64,000 nucleotides of DNA from Bog-756 sp963710495 (GCA_963710495.1 CAVQAI010000012.1:62001-126000); one strand, 5' to 3'; shown: positions 54,498 through 63,402, numbered from the stretch's first letter. Program-made: numbers and translations. Notes: generated from the sequence alone by a model not told the origin.

Positions 54498-55530
54498 GTG
54501 AGCGAGGCCTCTCAGCCGGCCGGCGGACCGGCCGTGGTCTGTGATGGCGCAGTGATCCGCTACGGCCGTACCGTGGCCGTCGACCGACTCACCTTCAGGG
54601 CCGAGCGCGGTCAGGTCGTGGCGCTCCTCGGGCCCAACGGCGCCGGCAAGACCAGCACGGTCGAGGCCCTCGAGGGCTACCGCCGCCTCGACGGCGGCGA
54701 GGTGCGGGTCCTCGGCCTCGACCCCCGGCGCGACCGCGCGTGCCCTGGCCGCCCGCCTCGGGGTCATGCTGCAGCGGGGCGGCCTCTACCCCTCGCTCAG
54801 CCCGGACCGGGCCGTGCGGCTCTTCGCCGCCTACTACGACCGGCCCGAGGACCCCGACCGGTTGATCGGGACGGTCGGGCTGTCCGGGGTCCGGGACACC
54901 CCATGGCGGCGGCTGTCCGGTGGCGAACAGCAGCGCCTGTCGCTGGCCCTCGCCCTGGTGGGACGACCCGAAGTGCTGTTCCTCGACGAGCCCACCGCCG
55001 GGGTGGACCCCGAGGGCCGCCTGGCCGTGCGCGACATCATCGGCACCCAGCGGGAGCTCGACCGTTGTGTCGTCCTCACTACCCACGAGCTGGCCGAGGC
55101 GGAGCGGTTGGCCGACCACGTGGTGATCATCGACCGCGGCCGGGCCTTGGCCGAGGGCTCCCCCGCCGCCCTGGCCTCGGGCACCGCCGACGGCTCGATC
55201 CGCTTCACGACCCAGCCCGCCATCGACACCGATCGGCTGGCCTCGGCCATCGGACCCGGCACGGTGGTGGTGGAGGAGTACCCCGGCTCCTACCGGATGC
55301 AGCCGACCGCCGGTGCAGCCACGCCGGCGCTGATCGCCGCCCTGGCCGCCTGGCTGGCCGAGCGGAACCTGGCCCTCGGGGACTTGCGCACCGGCCAGTC
55401 GCTGGAGGAGGCCTACCTGGCCATCACCGGCTCCGGGCGGGACGCCGGCCCGGAGGGCGGCGCCGACAGCGCGGCCCGCCCGCCCGCCGACACCGACAGC
55501 GCCGACAGCGCGGACGGGGCGCCCCGATGA
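54498..55530 (+). CDS. ABC-2 type exporter, ATP-binding subunit, frame broken near 54735
   Basis: GTG 54498 (SEASQPAGGPAVVCDGAVIRYGRTVAVDRLTFRAERG). Walker A LLGPNGAGKTSTVEALEGYRRL; the rest, in a second frame from about 54740, holds VMLQRGGLYPSLSP, signature LSGGEQQRLSLALALVG, Walker B EVLFLDEPTAGVDP and H-loop VVLTTHELAEAERLADH. The C-terminal extension (GDLRTGQSLEEAYLAITG) is typical of daunorubicin-resistance-type ATPases. The stop overlaps the permease ATG. Confidence 0.88.
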
Positions 55531-56267
55531 GGCCGCTCCGCGCCCAGCTGCGGGCCGAGCTGACCATGATGGCGACCAACGGCGAGACCCTGCTGCTGAC
55601 CCTCGGCATTCCCATCCTCTTCCTCCTCTTCTTCTCGGGCGTACACGTGCTGCCCACCGGCACGCCCCACCCGGTCGACTTCCTGGTGCCGGGCATCCTG
55701 GCCTTGGCGGTCATGTCGACGGCCATGACCGCCCTCGGGATCGGGACCGGGTTCGACCGCGGCTACGGGGTGCTGAAGCGCCTCGGCACCACCCCGCTCG
55801 GGCGCCCGCGGCTGCTGACGGCCAAGATCACCACCGTGGTGGCGGTCGAGCTCGTGCAGGCCGCCGTGCTGGTGGCCGTCGGTTACGGCCTCGGCTGGAA
55901 CCCCGGGGGACCGGGCGGGGGGAGTGTCCCGGCCGGCTCGGCCCTCGTGGCCATGGTGCTCGGCACCGTCGCCTTCGGCGGGATCGGGCTGCTGCTGGCC
56001 GGGCAGCTCAAGCCGCTGGTCAACCTGGCCGTGGTCAACACCCTCTTCGTGGTGCTGCTGCTCCTCGGGGGCATGCTGATCCCCTTGGCCAAGCTGCCGG
56101 ACTGGCTGGCGTCGGTGGCCAAGGCACTGCCGGCCTCGGCGCTGGCCGACGCCCTGCACGCCACCCTCGGGCGGGGCGCGGCCGTCTCCACCCGGGACTG
56201 GGTCGTGCTGGTGGTCTGGGCCCTGGCGGCGCCGGTGGCCGCCGGGCTCACCTTCCGCTGGGAGTGA
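55527..56267 (+). CDS. ABC-2 type exporter permease
   Basis: 246 residues. Six helices: LLLTLGIPILFLLFFSGV, FLVPGILALAVMSTAMTAL, VAVELVQAAVLVAVGYGLG, LVAMVLGTVAFGGIGLLLAG, LAVVNTLFVVLLLLGGMLIPL and DWVVLVVWALAAPVAAGLTF, with the RGYGVLKRLGTTPLGR loop found in ABC-2 permeases. It pairs with the ATPase (ATGA overlap) to export a lipid or drug; substrate unknown. Confidence 0.92.
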   Translation: MRPLRAQLRAELTMMATNGETLLLTLGIPILFLLFFSGVHVLPTGTPHPVDFLVPGILALAVMSTAMTALGIGTGFDRGYGVLKRLGTTPLGRPRLLTAKITTVVAVELVQAAVLVAVGYGLGWNPGGPGGGSVPAGSALVAMVLGTVAFGGIGLLLAGQLKPLVNLAVVNTLFVVLLLLGGMLIPLAKLPDWLASVAKALPASALADALHATLGRGAAVSTRDWVVLVVWALAAPVAAGLTFRWE

Positions 56268-56283
56268 ACCCGAAGGGATCCGT

Positions 56284-56958
56284 TCAGGCGGTGAGCCGTC
56301 CCAACCAGTGATCGAGCCGGTTCTGGTCGACCGCGCCGATGACGTGGGCCACCACGTGACCGGACGAGTCGATGAAGAAGGTGTTGGGCTCGCCGTTGAG
56401 CCCGTAGAGCTCGGCGGCCACCCGCAAGGTGGCGTCGGCGCCGACCGGGTAGGTGATGCCCGACTGCCGCACGAACGGGATGGCGGCCGCCGGGGTATCG
56501 GCCACGTCGATGCCGATGAACTGCACCCTCGAGTGCCGGGCTTGCTCGGCCGCGGCCGTGCGGGCCAGAAGCGGGGTCTCCTGCTGGCACGGCGCGCACC
56601 ACGAGGCGAAGAAGTTGAGCACCACCGGTCGGCCCCGGCCGGCGCCCAGGGCCTGGAGGTCCACCGGCCGGCCGCCGGTGAGGGACGGAACCGAAAAGCC
56701 GGGCGCCACATCGCCCACGCCCACCACCGCACCGGAGCCGGGCCCGGACCCCGAGGTGGTCCCGAGACCGACGAACAGGACGACGGCCAGACCGGCGGCG
56801 ATGACCGTACCGATCACGAAGGCACGCAACCGCCGGGGCCGGGGCCGGGGCCGCTCCGGCAGCAACGCCTCAGACCCGGCGCCCGGGGGCTGGGCGTCCA
56901 TACCGGACCCGGCCGACGGGGAAACCGGCTCGCCGGTCCCGGCCGAGCTGCGGCTCAC
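56284..56958 (-). CDS. TlpA/ResA-like thiol-disulfide oxidoreductase
   Basis: 224 residues. A hydrophilic N-terminus of about 45 residues, one membrane anchor (VIGTVIAAGLAVVLFVGLG), then an extracytoplasmic thioredoxin fold: VGDVAPGFSVPSL, VVLNFFASWCAPCQQETPLL with the CAPC active site, FIGIDVADTPAAAIPFV and cis-Pro in NGEPNTFFID. Such proteins keep cytochrome or copper-site thiols reduced; its location beside ctaB/ctaA supports a role in cytochrome biogenesis. Confidence 0.92.
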   Translation of the reverse strand: MSRSSAGTGEPVSPSAGSGMDAQPPGAGSEALLPERPRPRPRRLRAFVIGTVIAAGLAVVLFVGLGTTSGSGPGSGAVVGVGDVAPGFSVPSLTGGRPVDLQALGAGRGRPVVLNFFASWCAPCQQETPLLARTAAAEQARHSRVQFIGIDVADTPAAAIPFVRQSGITYPVGADATLRVAAELYGLNGEPNTFFIDSSGHVVAHVIGAVDQNRLDHWLGRLTA

Positions 56959-56994
56959 CGGTTGCCGCTCACCGGGTGCGGGGGACGGCCACCG

Positions 56995-57900
56995 TCAGCG
57001 GGTGACGAAGACGGCCACCGCCATGAGCACGAACAGGAGGGTCAGGTAGGTGATCGAGTAGCTGAACAGCTGCATGGCCACCTTGGGGGTGGACTGGCGG
57101 AAGAGCTTGACGGCCAGGGCCACGAACACCAGACCGAGCACGGCGGCGGCGGTGAGGTAGAAGGCACCGAGGTGGGCCACCCCGGCGAGGAGGAGGGAGA
57201 CGGACAACAACAACACGGTGTAGACGAGGATCTCGACGGCCGTGCGCCGCGCCGTCGCCACCGCCGGGAGCATCGGGACGTGGGCCGTGCGGTAGTCGTC
57301 TTGGTACTTGACGGCCAGGGCCCAGAAATGAGGCGGGGTCCAGACGAAGATGATGGCGAACAGCACGACCGGGGTCCACCCCAGTCGGTCGGTCACCGCC
57401 GCCCAGCCGACCAGGACGGGGACCGCTCCGGCGGCACCGCCGATGACGATGTTCTGGCTCGAGGTGCGCTTCAGCCAGAGGGTGTACACGAAGACGTAGA
57501 AGAGCGTGGCCGACAAGGCGAGCACGGCCGAGAGCAGGTTGACCAACACCGCCAGCTCGACGAAGGCCAGCACCTCGAGGGTGACGGCGAAGACCAACGC
57601 CGCGGCCGGGGTGACCGCCCCGGTGACCAGGGGACGACTCGCCGTCCGGCGCATGAGCTTGTCGATGTCCCGGTCGACGTACATGTTGATGGCGTTGGCC
57701 CCACCGGCCGCCAGGGCCCCGCCGATCAGGGTGGCGACCATGAGCCCGACCGGGGGCAGGCCCCGTTGGGCCACGATCATGGTGGGCAGGGTGGTGACCA
57801 GCAGCAGCTCGATGATGCGCGGCTTGGTCAAGGCCGCGTAGGCACGGATGCGGGAAGCGGCGGACAGGCGGCGGTCCGACATGACCGCGGGAAGAGCCAT
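56995..57900 (-). CDS. ctaB: Protoheme IX farnesyltransferase
   Basis: 301 residues; ATG 57900 (ALPAVMSDRRLSAASRIRAYAALTKPRI) fits the family start although the frame is open further upstream. The aspartate-rich UbiA motif NAINMYVDRDIDKLMRRTASRPL binds prenyl-diphosphate-Mg; the second one is YQDDYRTAHVPMLPAV. About nine membrane helices. It makes heme O for cytochrome oxidase. Divergent from ctaA, which uses heme O. Confidence 0.95.
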   Translation of the reverse strand: MALPAVMSDRRLSAASRIRAYAALTKPRIIELLLVTTLPTMIVAQRGLPPVGLMVATLIGGALAAGGANAINMYVDRDIDKLMRRTASRPLVTGAVTPAAALVFAVTLEVLAFVELAVLVNLLSAVLALSATLFYVFVYTLWLKRTSSQNIVIGGAAGAVPVLVGWAAVTDRLGWTPVVLFAIIFVWTPPHFWALAVKYQDDYRTAHVPMLPAVATARRTAVEILVYTVLLLSVSLLLAGVAHLGAFYLTAAAVLGLVFVALAVKLFRQSTPKVAMQLFSYSITYLTLLFVLMAVAVFVTR

Positions 57901-57971
57901 CTGCCGAAGACTACTGTCCGGGGGCCCCACAAGGACATTCGGGCCGACCAGGCCGATACCATTGTTGGCCG

Positions 57972-58961
57972 GTGTCATCCCTGCGTATCGGGCCTCGCCC
58001 GTTCCTCAACCTCTGCCGGGTCACCCTGGCCATGGTGGTGCTCAACGTGGTGACCGGGGCGGCCGTCCGGCTTTCCGACTCCGGCCTCGGCTGCCCCGAC
58101 TGGCCCACCTGTTCGCAGCACCGGCTGACACCGGCGCTGAGCCTCCACCCGCTGGTGGAGTTCGGCAACCGGGTGGTGGTGTTCCTGCTGGTGGTGACCT
58201 GCGCGGTGACCGTGGTGGCGTCCTTCCTGCGCCGACCGGCCCGGTCGGACCTGCGGTGGCTGTCGGGCGGGCTGGTGCTCGGGGTCATCGGCGAGGCCGT
58301 GCTCGGCGGGTTCGTCGTCTACACCAAGCTCAACGCCTACGTGGTCCTGACCCACTTCATGGTGGGCATGGCCCTGTTGGCCGTGGCCGTGCTCCTCACC
58401 CTGGAGGCCGGACACGCGCCCGGTCGGGGTCGGATGGCCGTGGGCGACCTGCCCTTGTGGCTCGGCCGGGCCCTGGTGGCCATGACCGTGCTGGTCCTGG
58501 CGGCCGGGGCGGCCACCACCGGCACCGGTCCGCACGCCGGCGGCAAAGGGGCCAAGCGCATCCCGCTCGGCCTCGAGGACATGACCCGGATCCACGCCGA
58601 GATCGTGCTGGCCACCGCCATCCTGCTGGTGGCGCTGCTCTGGGTCCTCTGGCGCGGGGACGCGCCGGCCCGTGTCCAGAACGCCGGCCGGGTGGTGCTG
58701 GCCGTGATGCTGGTGCAGGGAGTCGTCGGGTACACCCAGTTCTTCACCCACCTCCCGCCCGTGCTGGTGGGGATCCACGTGCTCGGGGCCTCGACGGTGT
58801 GGGCCGCCGTGCTCTGGTTCCACCACAGCCTGGCCGACCATCGGCCCGAGGTGGTCGAGGGGGCCGACGATGGGCGACCCGGCGGGAGCGCCGAACAGGA
58901 GAGCGGCCGGCCGGCGCCATGGATCGGCCCGGTCGAATCTCCGCTGCGGGAGCCGGTATGA
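57972..58961 (+). CDS. ctaA: Heme A synthase (COX15/CtaA)
   Basis: 329 residues from GTG 57972. Eight membrane helices; conserved GAAVRLSDSGLGCPDWPTC with the Cys pair, EFGNRVVVF, THFMVGMALL and RIHAEIVLATAILLVAL, GIHVLGASTVWAAVLW with heme-ligand histidines. It oxidises heme O to heme A. The C-terminal tail (EQESGRPAPWIGPVES) is extended. The stop overlaps the clpS ATG. Confidence 0.93.
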   Translation: MSSLRIGPRPFLNLCRVTLAMVVLNVVTGAAVRLSDSGLGCPDWPTCSQHRLTPALSLHPLVEFGNRVVVFLLVVTCAVTVVASFLRRPARSDLRWLSGGLVLGVIGEAVLGGFVVYTKLNAYVVLTHFMVGMALLAVAVLLTLEAGHAPGRGRMAVGDLPLWLGRALVAMTVLVLAAGAATTGTGPHAGGKGAKRIPLGLEDMTRIHAEIVLATAILLVALLWVLWRGDAPARVQNAGRVVLAVMLVQGVVGYTQFFTHLPPVLVGIHVLGASTVWAAVLWFHHSLADHRPEVVEGADDGRPGGSAEQESGRPAPWIGPVESPLREPV

Positions 58962-59290
58962 CCAGGCGCAGAGAGCCGAGCCCGGTCCTCGCCTCCCAGA
59001 CCGAAGTGGCGCCGGTCGAGGCCGAAAGCCCCGAGCTCTTCGAGTCCCAGGCCACCGACCGGCCCTGGTTGGTCATCGTCTGGAACGACCCCATCAACCT
59101 GATGTCGTTCGTGACCTACGTGTTCCAGAAGCTCTTCGGCTACTCGAAGGAGAAGGCCACCAAGCTCATGCTCGACGTCCACAACAAGGGTCGGGCCGTC
59201 GTCTCGTCGGGCACCCGGGAACGGGCCGAGCTCGATGTCTTCCGCCTCCACGAACACGGCCTGTGGGCCACCATGGAACAGTCCACGTGA
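58958..59290 (+). CDS. clpS: ATP-dependent Clp protease adaptor ClpS
   Basis: 110 residues from ATG 58958. PWLVIVWNDPINLMSFVTYVFQKLFGYSKEKATKLMLDVHNKGRAVV is the ClpS core (the NDPINLM and VHxxG signatures). It delivers N-degron substrates to ClpC/ClpA. It is coupled to ctaA by an ATGA overlap and followed by the DUF2017 gene, the usual actinobacterial neighbour of clpS. Confidence 0.95.
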   Translation: MTRRREPSPVLASQTEVAPVEAESPELFESQATDRPWLVIVWNDPINLMSFVTYVFQKLFGYSKEKATKLMLDVHNKGRAVVSSGTRERAELDVFRLHEHGLWATMEQST

Positions 59291-59330
59291 CGGAGCCGTG
59301 AGCGATGCATGAACGCCACCGGAGTGCCCG

Positions 59331-59825
59331 GTGAGCGCTCCCATCCGGCGGCGGCGTGACGGCCGGTACGCGGTGCACCTCGATCCCAGTGTGCGGGCCG
59401 TGCTGGCGACCATGGCCGAGCAGCTGTCTTCACTGCTCGAGGAGCACGACCCGATGACCAAGCGCCTCTTCCCACCGGCCTACCCGGCGCTGGGCTTCGA
59501 GGACGCCGAGCGCGACTACCGGGCCCTGGTCGACCATGCCCTCGTCAACCACCACCGGGAGGCCTTCGCCGTGCTGGCCGAGACGTCCGACGCCGACAGC
59601 CTGAGCGAGCCAGAGCTCCAGGCCTGGATGTCGGCCATCGGCTCGCTGCGCCTGGTGCTGGGGACCCGCCTGGATGTCAGCGAGGACATGGAGACGCCCG
59701 ATCCCGCCGACCCGTCGGCCGGGGAGTATGCGCTCTACGAGCTTCTTGGTCAGCTCCAGTACCTGATGGTCGAGGTGCTCGGCGCCGAGTTGCCCGAGGA
59801 GGGTCGCCCCGACGAGATGCTGTGA
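59331..59825 (+). CDS. DUF2017 family protein
   Basis: 164 residues from GTG 59331. IRRRRDGRYAVHLDPSVRAVLATMAEQLSSLLEEHDPMTKRLFPPAYP and ELQAWMSAIGSLRLVLGTRLDVSEDM, then EYALYELLGQLQYLMVEVL are typical of DUF2017, which follows clpS in many actinobacteria. Function unknown, probably linked to Clp. Confidence 0.9.
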   Translation: MSAPIRRRRDGRYAVHLDPSVRAVLATMAEQLSSLLEEHDPMTKRLFPPAYPALGFEDAERDYRALVDHALVNHHREAFAVLAETSDADSLSEPELQAWMSAIGSLRLVLGTRLDVSEDMETPDPADPSAGEYALYELLGQLQYLMVEVLGAELPEEGRPDEML

Positions 59826-59941
59826 GACGAGCGCTCCGGTCAACCGGCAAAGGACCTGCGTCGGCCCTGTGAGCAGCCCGGTCGGCCCGAAGGGGCGAAC
59901 CGGCGCCTCTGCTAGTCTCCAAAAGCCCTGATCGGGTTGGA

Positions 59942-60014
59942 GCCCCCATCGTCCAGCGGCCGAGGACGCCGCCCTTTCAAGGCGGTAACACGGGTTCGAA
60001 TCCCGTTGGGGGTG
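59942..60014 (+). tRNA. tRNA-Glu (anticodon TTC)
   Basis: Acceptor GCCCCCA/TGGGGGT (one G-U pair), anticodon stem CCGCC/GGCGG with loop CTTTCAA, T-arm CGGG-TTCGAAT-CCCG. CCA not encoded. Confidence 0.97.
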
Positions 60015-60047
60015 CAGCAAGTACCCAGCGGGATCCAGCTGGTTCGG

Positions 60048-60122
60048 GGACCTGTGGTGCAGTTTGGAGTGCACGCCGGCCTGTCAAGCCGGAGGTCGCG
60101 GGTTCAAATCCCGTCAGGTCCG
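60048..60122 (+). tRNA. tRNA-Asp (anticodon GTC)
   Basis: Acceptor GGACCTG/CAGGTCC, anticodon stem CCGGC/GCCGG with loop CTGTCAA, T-arm GCGGG-TTCAAAT-CCCGT. CCA not encoded. Confidence 0.97.
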
Positions 60123-60145
60123 CAAACCCCGGTACACCGGGGCGA

Positions 60146-60221
60146 GGTCGGGTAGCTCAGTTGGTAGAGCGCGCGCCTGAAAAGCGTGAGGTCCGCGGAT
60201 CGATGCCGCGCCCGACCACCA
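60146..60221 (+). tRNA. tRNA-Phe (anticodon GAA)
   Basis: Acceptor GGTCGGG/CCCGACC, D-arm GCTC/GAGC, anticodon stem CGCGC/GCGTG with loop CTGAAAA, and encoded 3' ACCA, unlike the two preceding tRNAs. Confidence 0.96.
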
Positions 60222-60298
60222 GAGAGAGCCCACCGCGACGGCGGCATCGAGGTGGGTGCCACTGGCACCGCTCGACCTCTCGGCGGCACACTGCACCG

Positions 60299-60828
60299 GT
60301 GCGCCTCTTCGTGGCGGTGGCCCTGCCCGATTCGGTGGTCGAGCTGGTGGCCGCACTCCCCCGGCCCGACCGCCCCGGCCTGCGATGGACGAACCGAGAC
60401 CAGTGGCACGTCACCCTGCGGTTCCTCGGTACCGCCCCGCCCGACGAGGTCGTTCCCGCCGCCGAACGAGCGCTCGAGTTCCTGGACGATCCCCCATCAC
60501 GGCCTCGCTCGGGCCGGCGTCGGCCTGGTTCCCCGGTCGTCGCGTCCTCCAGGTGCCGGTGGCCGGGCTGGACCAGCTGGCTGGGGCGGTCGCCCGGGTC
60601 ACCGAGGGGTGGGGGCACCACGACGACCACTCCTTCACCGGGCACCTGACCCTGGCCCGCACCGCCGGCCGGCGGCGCGGACCGCCCGATGTGGCCGGGG
60701 CTGTTCTGTCGGCCCGCTTCCCGGTCACCGACTTCGGGGTCTATTCGTCCCGGCCCGGGCCTGACGGTCCTGCGTACGAGCGACTGTCCGTCACCCGACT
60801 CGCTCCTCCGGATCCACACCCGGGCTGA
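60299..60828 (+). CDS. thpR: RNA 2',3'-cyclic phosphodiesterase (ThpR, 2H family), frame broken near 60500
   Basis: From GTG 60299: VRLFVAVALPDSVVELVAAL, first HxT motif in QWHVTLRFLGTAPPDEV, and after a frame change at about 60485-60515 the second motif in FTGHLTLARTAGRR, then FGVYSSRPGPDGPAYERLSVTRL. Both His-x-Thr boxes of the 2H phosphoesterase fold are present. About 175 residues. It overlaps the convergent methyltransferase by 88 bases, so one C-terminus may be mis-framed. Confidence 0.82.
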
Positions 60829-61604
60829 GCGTGGGCGTCGCCGCCGGCGCCTGGCTGTCGGCGCGTGGTGAGATAGAGCACGGCGTCCTCCACCTTCGTG
60901 ACCGCCCCGTCGAACTCGTCGCTCACCACCCGCTCGATCTCCTGATACTGAGTCTCGGCGCGGTCGCCGCCATAGGTTCGTGTGACGTTGACGAACGTGG
61001 GCCCGTCCAGCGCCCGGGCGAAGACATGGTGGCGATGCTGCACCTCGGCGAACCTCGGGTCGTCCCGGACCGGTTGCAACGACGCTTCCACCGCGTCGAT
61101 TCGTTTCGACCAGCGGGTCCCGAACGTCTCGACCAGGCGCGCTTCGAACGGTGGTTCTCCCCACGACACCACTTCGGTCCAGACCAGGGCCAGTGCGCCT
61201 CCCGGGGCGAGGAACCGGTACGCCAGGTCGACGCCGATCTCGGGATCCACCCAGTGCCATGCGTTGAAGGCAGCCACGAGCCGGACGGGGGAGTCTGGCC
61301 ACTGATCCTCGAACCGACCGCCGACGTACTGCACCCGGTCGGCCAGCTTGGCCTGGGCCACGGCGGTCATGGCGGCGGCGGGTTCGACGGCCGTCACGGC
61401 CACTCCCCGGTCGACCAGCCCTTCGGTGGCGATCCCCGTTCCCGCACCGATCTCGATGGCCCTGTCCCCGGGGCGGAGGCCGATGAGCGAGACGAGGTCG
61501 TCGAACAGGCTCGCCGGATACCGAGGTCGATAGCGGTCGTAGTCGAGCGCTTGAGCGGCGAACCTGTCGGAGGCCTCGCCGGCCACCGTCCACGGCTCGG
61601 GCAC
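60741..61604 (-). CDS. SAM-dependent class I methyltransferase
   Basis: 287 residues from GTG 61604 (PEPWTVAGEASDRFAAQALDYDRYRPRYPASLF); ATG 61634 is an alternative. Motif I AIEIGAGTGIATEGL, acidic residue in VTAVEPAAAMTAVAQ, and motif with AFNAWHWVDPEIGVDLAYRFLAPGGALALVW, as in UbiE/Methyltransf_11-type enzymes. The last about 40 residues (GGDAHAQPGCGSGGAS...) look unlike the family and overlap the thpR gene on the other strand. Substrate unknown. Confidence 0.85.
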   Translation of the reverse strand: MPEPWTVAGEASDRFAAQALDYDRYRPRYPASLFDDLVSLIGLRPGDRAIEIGAGTGIATEGLVDRGVAVTAVEPAAAMTAVAQAKLADRVQYVGGRFEDQWPDSPVRLVAAFNAWHWVDPEIGVDLAYRFLAPGGALALVWTEVVSWGEPPFEARLVETFGTRWSKRIDAVEASLQPVRDDPRFAEVQHRHHVFARALDGPTFVNVTRTYGGDRAETQYQEIERVVSDEFDGAVTKVEDAVLYLTTRRQPGAGGDAHAQPGCGSGGASRVTDSRSYAGPSGPGRDE

Positions 61605-61649
61605 GGCCCCCAGTGTGCCACCGGGCGGGCCCATCGAGCCGAACCCGGC

Positions 61650-62606
61650 TTAGCGGGCGAAATGCCTCTGGATCTCGTTGGCGTAGCTGGTCCCGAGGGT
61701 GTCGCCATGGTCGGCCACCCATTCGGAGATGCGGGTCGACCCCGTCGCCGGGCCGTCGGTGTCGGCCAGGCCGTCGGCCATGGCCCGGTACTCGTCCGCC
61801 GTGAGCAGCACGTCCCGCAGGGCCAGTCCGAGCAGCCGGGACATCGGGGGAATGAGTGCGCCCGGGACGGGCACGATCGCGCTGCGGCTCCCGACGGCCA
61901 GGCGGATCATGCGCACCAGCTCGAGGAAAGTCGGCCGGTCGGGCCCCACCGCGTCGATCACCATGTCTTCGCGGGCCGTCGCCACCTCGAGGCAGAGGCG
62001 GGCCAGGTCGTCGATGTGGATGGCGCGGATCCGGTAGTCGCCCCGCCCCCCGACGCCGAACACCGGCAGCCGGCGGAGCATCCAGGCGATGTTGTTGATG
62101 AGCACCCCGTCTCCGCCGAACAGGATGGCCGGGCGCAGCACGGCGAACGGAAGCCCCGACTCGACCAGCGCCCGCTCCACGAGGGCCTTCCCCCGGAAGT
62201 AGCCGTAGGGAGACTCGACGCTCGGATGCGTGATGCTCACGTGCACGACGCGCCGCACTCCGGCCCGCCGGGCGGCTTGGAAGAGTGTCCGCGAATTGGC
62301 GACGGCCACGTCGTGGTCGATCTGCCGTCTCGGGAAGCGGACCCAGTAGGTGTTGAAGAGTGTGGTCGCACCGCGGAGGGAACCGACCAGACCGAGCTGG
62401 TCGTCGAAGTCGAGGGGTCGGACGTCGATGGCCGTCGTGCTGCCCGCACGGTCCGGGTGGCCGGTGAGCGTCCGGACCCGGCGGCCACGGTCGATGAGGG
62501 CGCCGGCGATGGCCGCTCCCGAGTAGCTGAAGGCACCGGTCACGACGTCGAGACCGGTGTCGACGTCTCCTGCCGTCCGGCCGGACGCGGTCTGGCTCGT
62601 GGTCAT
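61650..62606 (-). CDS. NAD(P)-binding NmrA/epimerase-like reductase
   Basis: 318 residues from ATG 62606, overlapping the TetR stop. Rossmann motif LDVVTGAFSYSGAAIAGALIDRG, RVRTLTGHPDR, then NTYWVRFPRRQIDHDVAVANSRTLFQAARRAGVRRVVHVSITHPSVESPYGYFRGKALVERAL, with a YxxxK-like Y-F-R-G-K, and ILFGGDGVLINNIAWMLRRLPVFGV. Atypical SDR of the complex-I NDUFA9/NmrA type. Co-transcribed with the TetR regulator. Confidence 0.87.
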   Translation of the reverse strand: MTTSQTASGRTAGDVDTGLDVVTGAFSYSGAAIAGALIDRGRRVRTLTGHPDRAGSTTAIDVRPLDFDDQLGLVGSLRGATTLFNTYWVRFPRRQIDHDVAVANSRTLFQAARRAGVRRVVHVSITHPSVESPYGYFRGKALVERALVESGLPFAVLRPAILFGGDGVLINNIAWMLRRLPVFGVGGRGDYRIRAIHIDDLARLCLEVATAREDMVIDAVGPDRPTFLELVRMIRLAVGSRSAIVPVPGALIPPMSRLLGLALRDVLLTADEYRAMADGLADTDGPATGSTRISEWVADHGDTLGTSYANEIQRHFAR

Positions 62607-63253
62607 GGCGTGACCTCCTGTTCGCTGGGCCCGGTGAGACCGGTGACCAGCTCGGCCAATCGTTGGGCGTGGCCGAACAGCGCCAGCGCTCGGCGGCGGT
62701 CCCCGTCGAGGTGGCTCAGCAGCTCGAGCCCGAGGTAGAGCGCAACGACGGCGTGGGCCGCATCGGCCAGTGGGAGCACGGCGTCGAAGGCGTGGCCCAC
62801 CCTCTGCTCGATCGCCCGCTGGGCGAATTGGCGCCACGGCTCGATGCGGGCGGCGACCTCACCCCCGAGCTCGGGCGACGAGGATGCCCCGGCGATCATC
62901 TCGGCCAGCACGGTGATATAGCCGGCGTCGAGGTCGGTGCGGAAGACGTCGGCCGCCGTCTCGACCAGCTCGGGCAACGTGCCCGCCTCGGCCACGGCTG
63001 CGCCGTACTGCTCGAGCCGATCGGTGCTCATTGCGTCCAGGGCGGCCAACAGGAGGTTGGCCACCGACCCGAAGTGGTAGAAGATCAAGCTCTGGTTGGA
63101 GCCGGCCTCGTCGGCGATGGCCCGGGCACTGGCGCCGACGAACCCCTTCTTCTTCAGGGTCTCGATGGCCGCCTCGACCAGGATCCGCCGGGTCTCCACC
63201 GACCGGCCGCCTCCCCGCTCCTGCACGGTGCTCGGCGCACCCGATTTGGCCAT
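62603..63253 (-). CDS. TetR-family transcriptional regulator
   Basis: 216 residues. I prefer ATG 63253 because GAGGA lies 5 bases upstream; ATG 63265 would abut the operator. HTH: ETRRILVEAAIETLKKKGFVGASARAIADEAGSNQSLIFYHFGSVANLLLAALD, typical of TetR (the NQSLIFYHF recognition helix). The C-terminal ligand domain is helical. A perfect inverted repeat overlaps the promoter (63269-63284), and the NmrA-like gene follows by ATGA overlap, so a self-regulated two-gene operon. Confidence 0.92.
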   Translation of the reverse strand: MAKSGAPSTVQERGGGRSVETRRILVEAAIETLKKKGFVGASARAIADEAGSNQSLIFYHFGSVANLLLAALDAMSTDRLEQYGAAVAEAGTLPELVETAADVFRTDLDAGYITVLAEMIAGASSSPELGGEVAARIEPWRQFAQRAIEQRVGHAFDAVLPLADAAHAVVALYLGLELLSHLDGDRRRALALFGHAQRLAELVTGLTGPSEQEVTP

Positions 63254-63268
63254 GGTCGTCCTCATTTA

Positions 63269-63284
63269 TTGAGCGTTTGCTCAA
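63269..63284. promoter_or_regulatory. TetR operator
   Basis: TTGAGC, 4-base centre GTTT, GCTCAA: perfect 6-bp arms, 16 bases upstream of the preferred tetR start. Placement suggests autoregulation of the tetR/NmrA operon. Confidence 0.65.
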
Positions 63285-63338
63285 ACTGTACGCCCAAGTC
63301 CGACGCCCTGGCAATCCGGCCGCCCACGTGGAGGGGGC

Positions 63339-63371
63339 TTGACTTCGGTAGTATCTCGATATATCGTGATC
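63339..63371 (+). promoter_or_regulatory. PadR gene promoter overlapped by palindrome
   Basis: TTGACT (63339-63344) and TATCGT (63362-63367) with a 17-base spacer. The -10 lies inside the near-palindrome TCTCGATATATCGTGA (core CGATATATCG), a plausible PadR operator for autorepression. Confidence 0.6.
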
Positions 63372-63375
63372 CTAT

Positions 63376-63402
63376 GAGAGCGCTCCCAACACAGGCGCTC
63401 TC
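63376..63402 (+). other. Hairpin in PadR gene leader
   Basis: GAGAGCGC and GCGCTCTC form a perfect 8-bp stem with an 11-base loop, just downstream of the predicted transcription start and 65 bases before the start codon. No U-tract. Possible attenuator or mRNA stabiliser. Confidence 0.45.
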
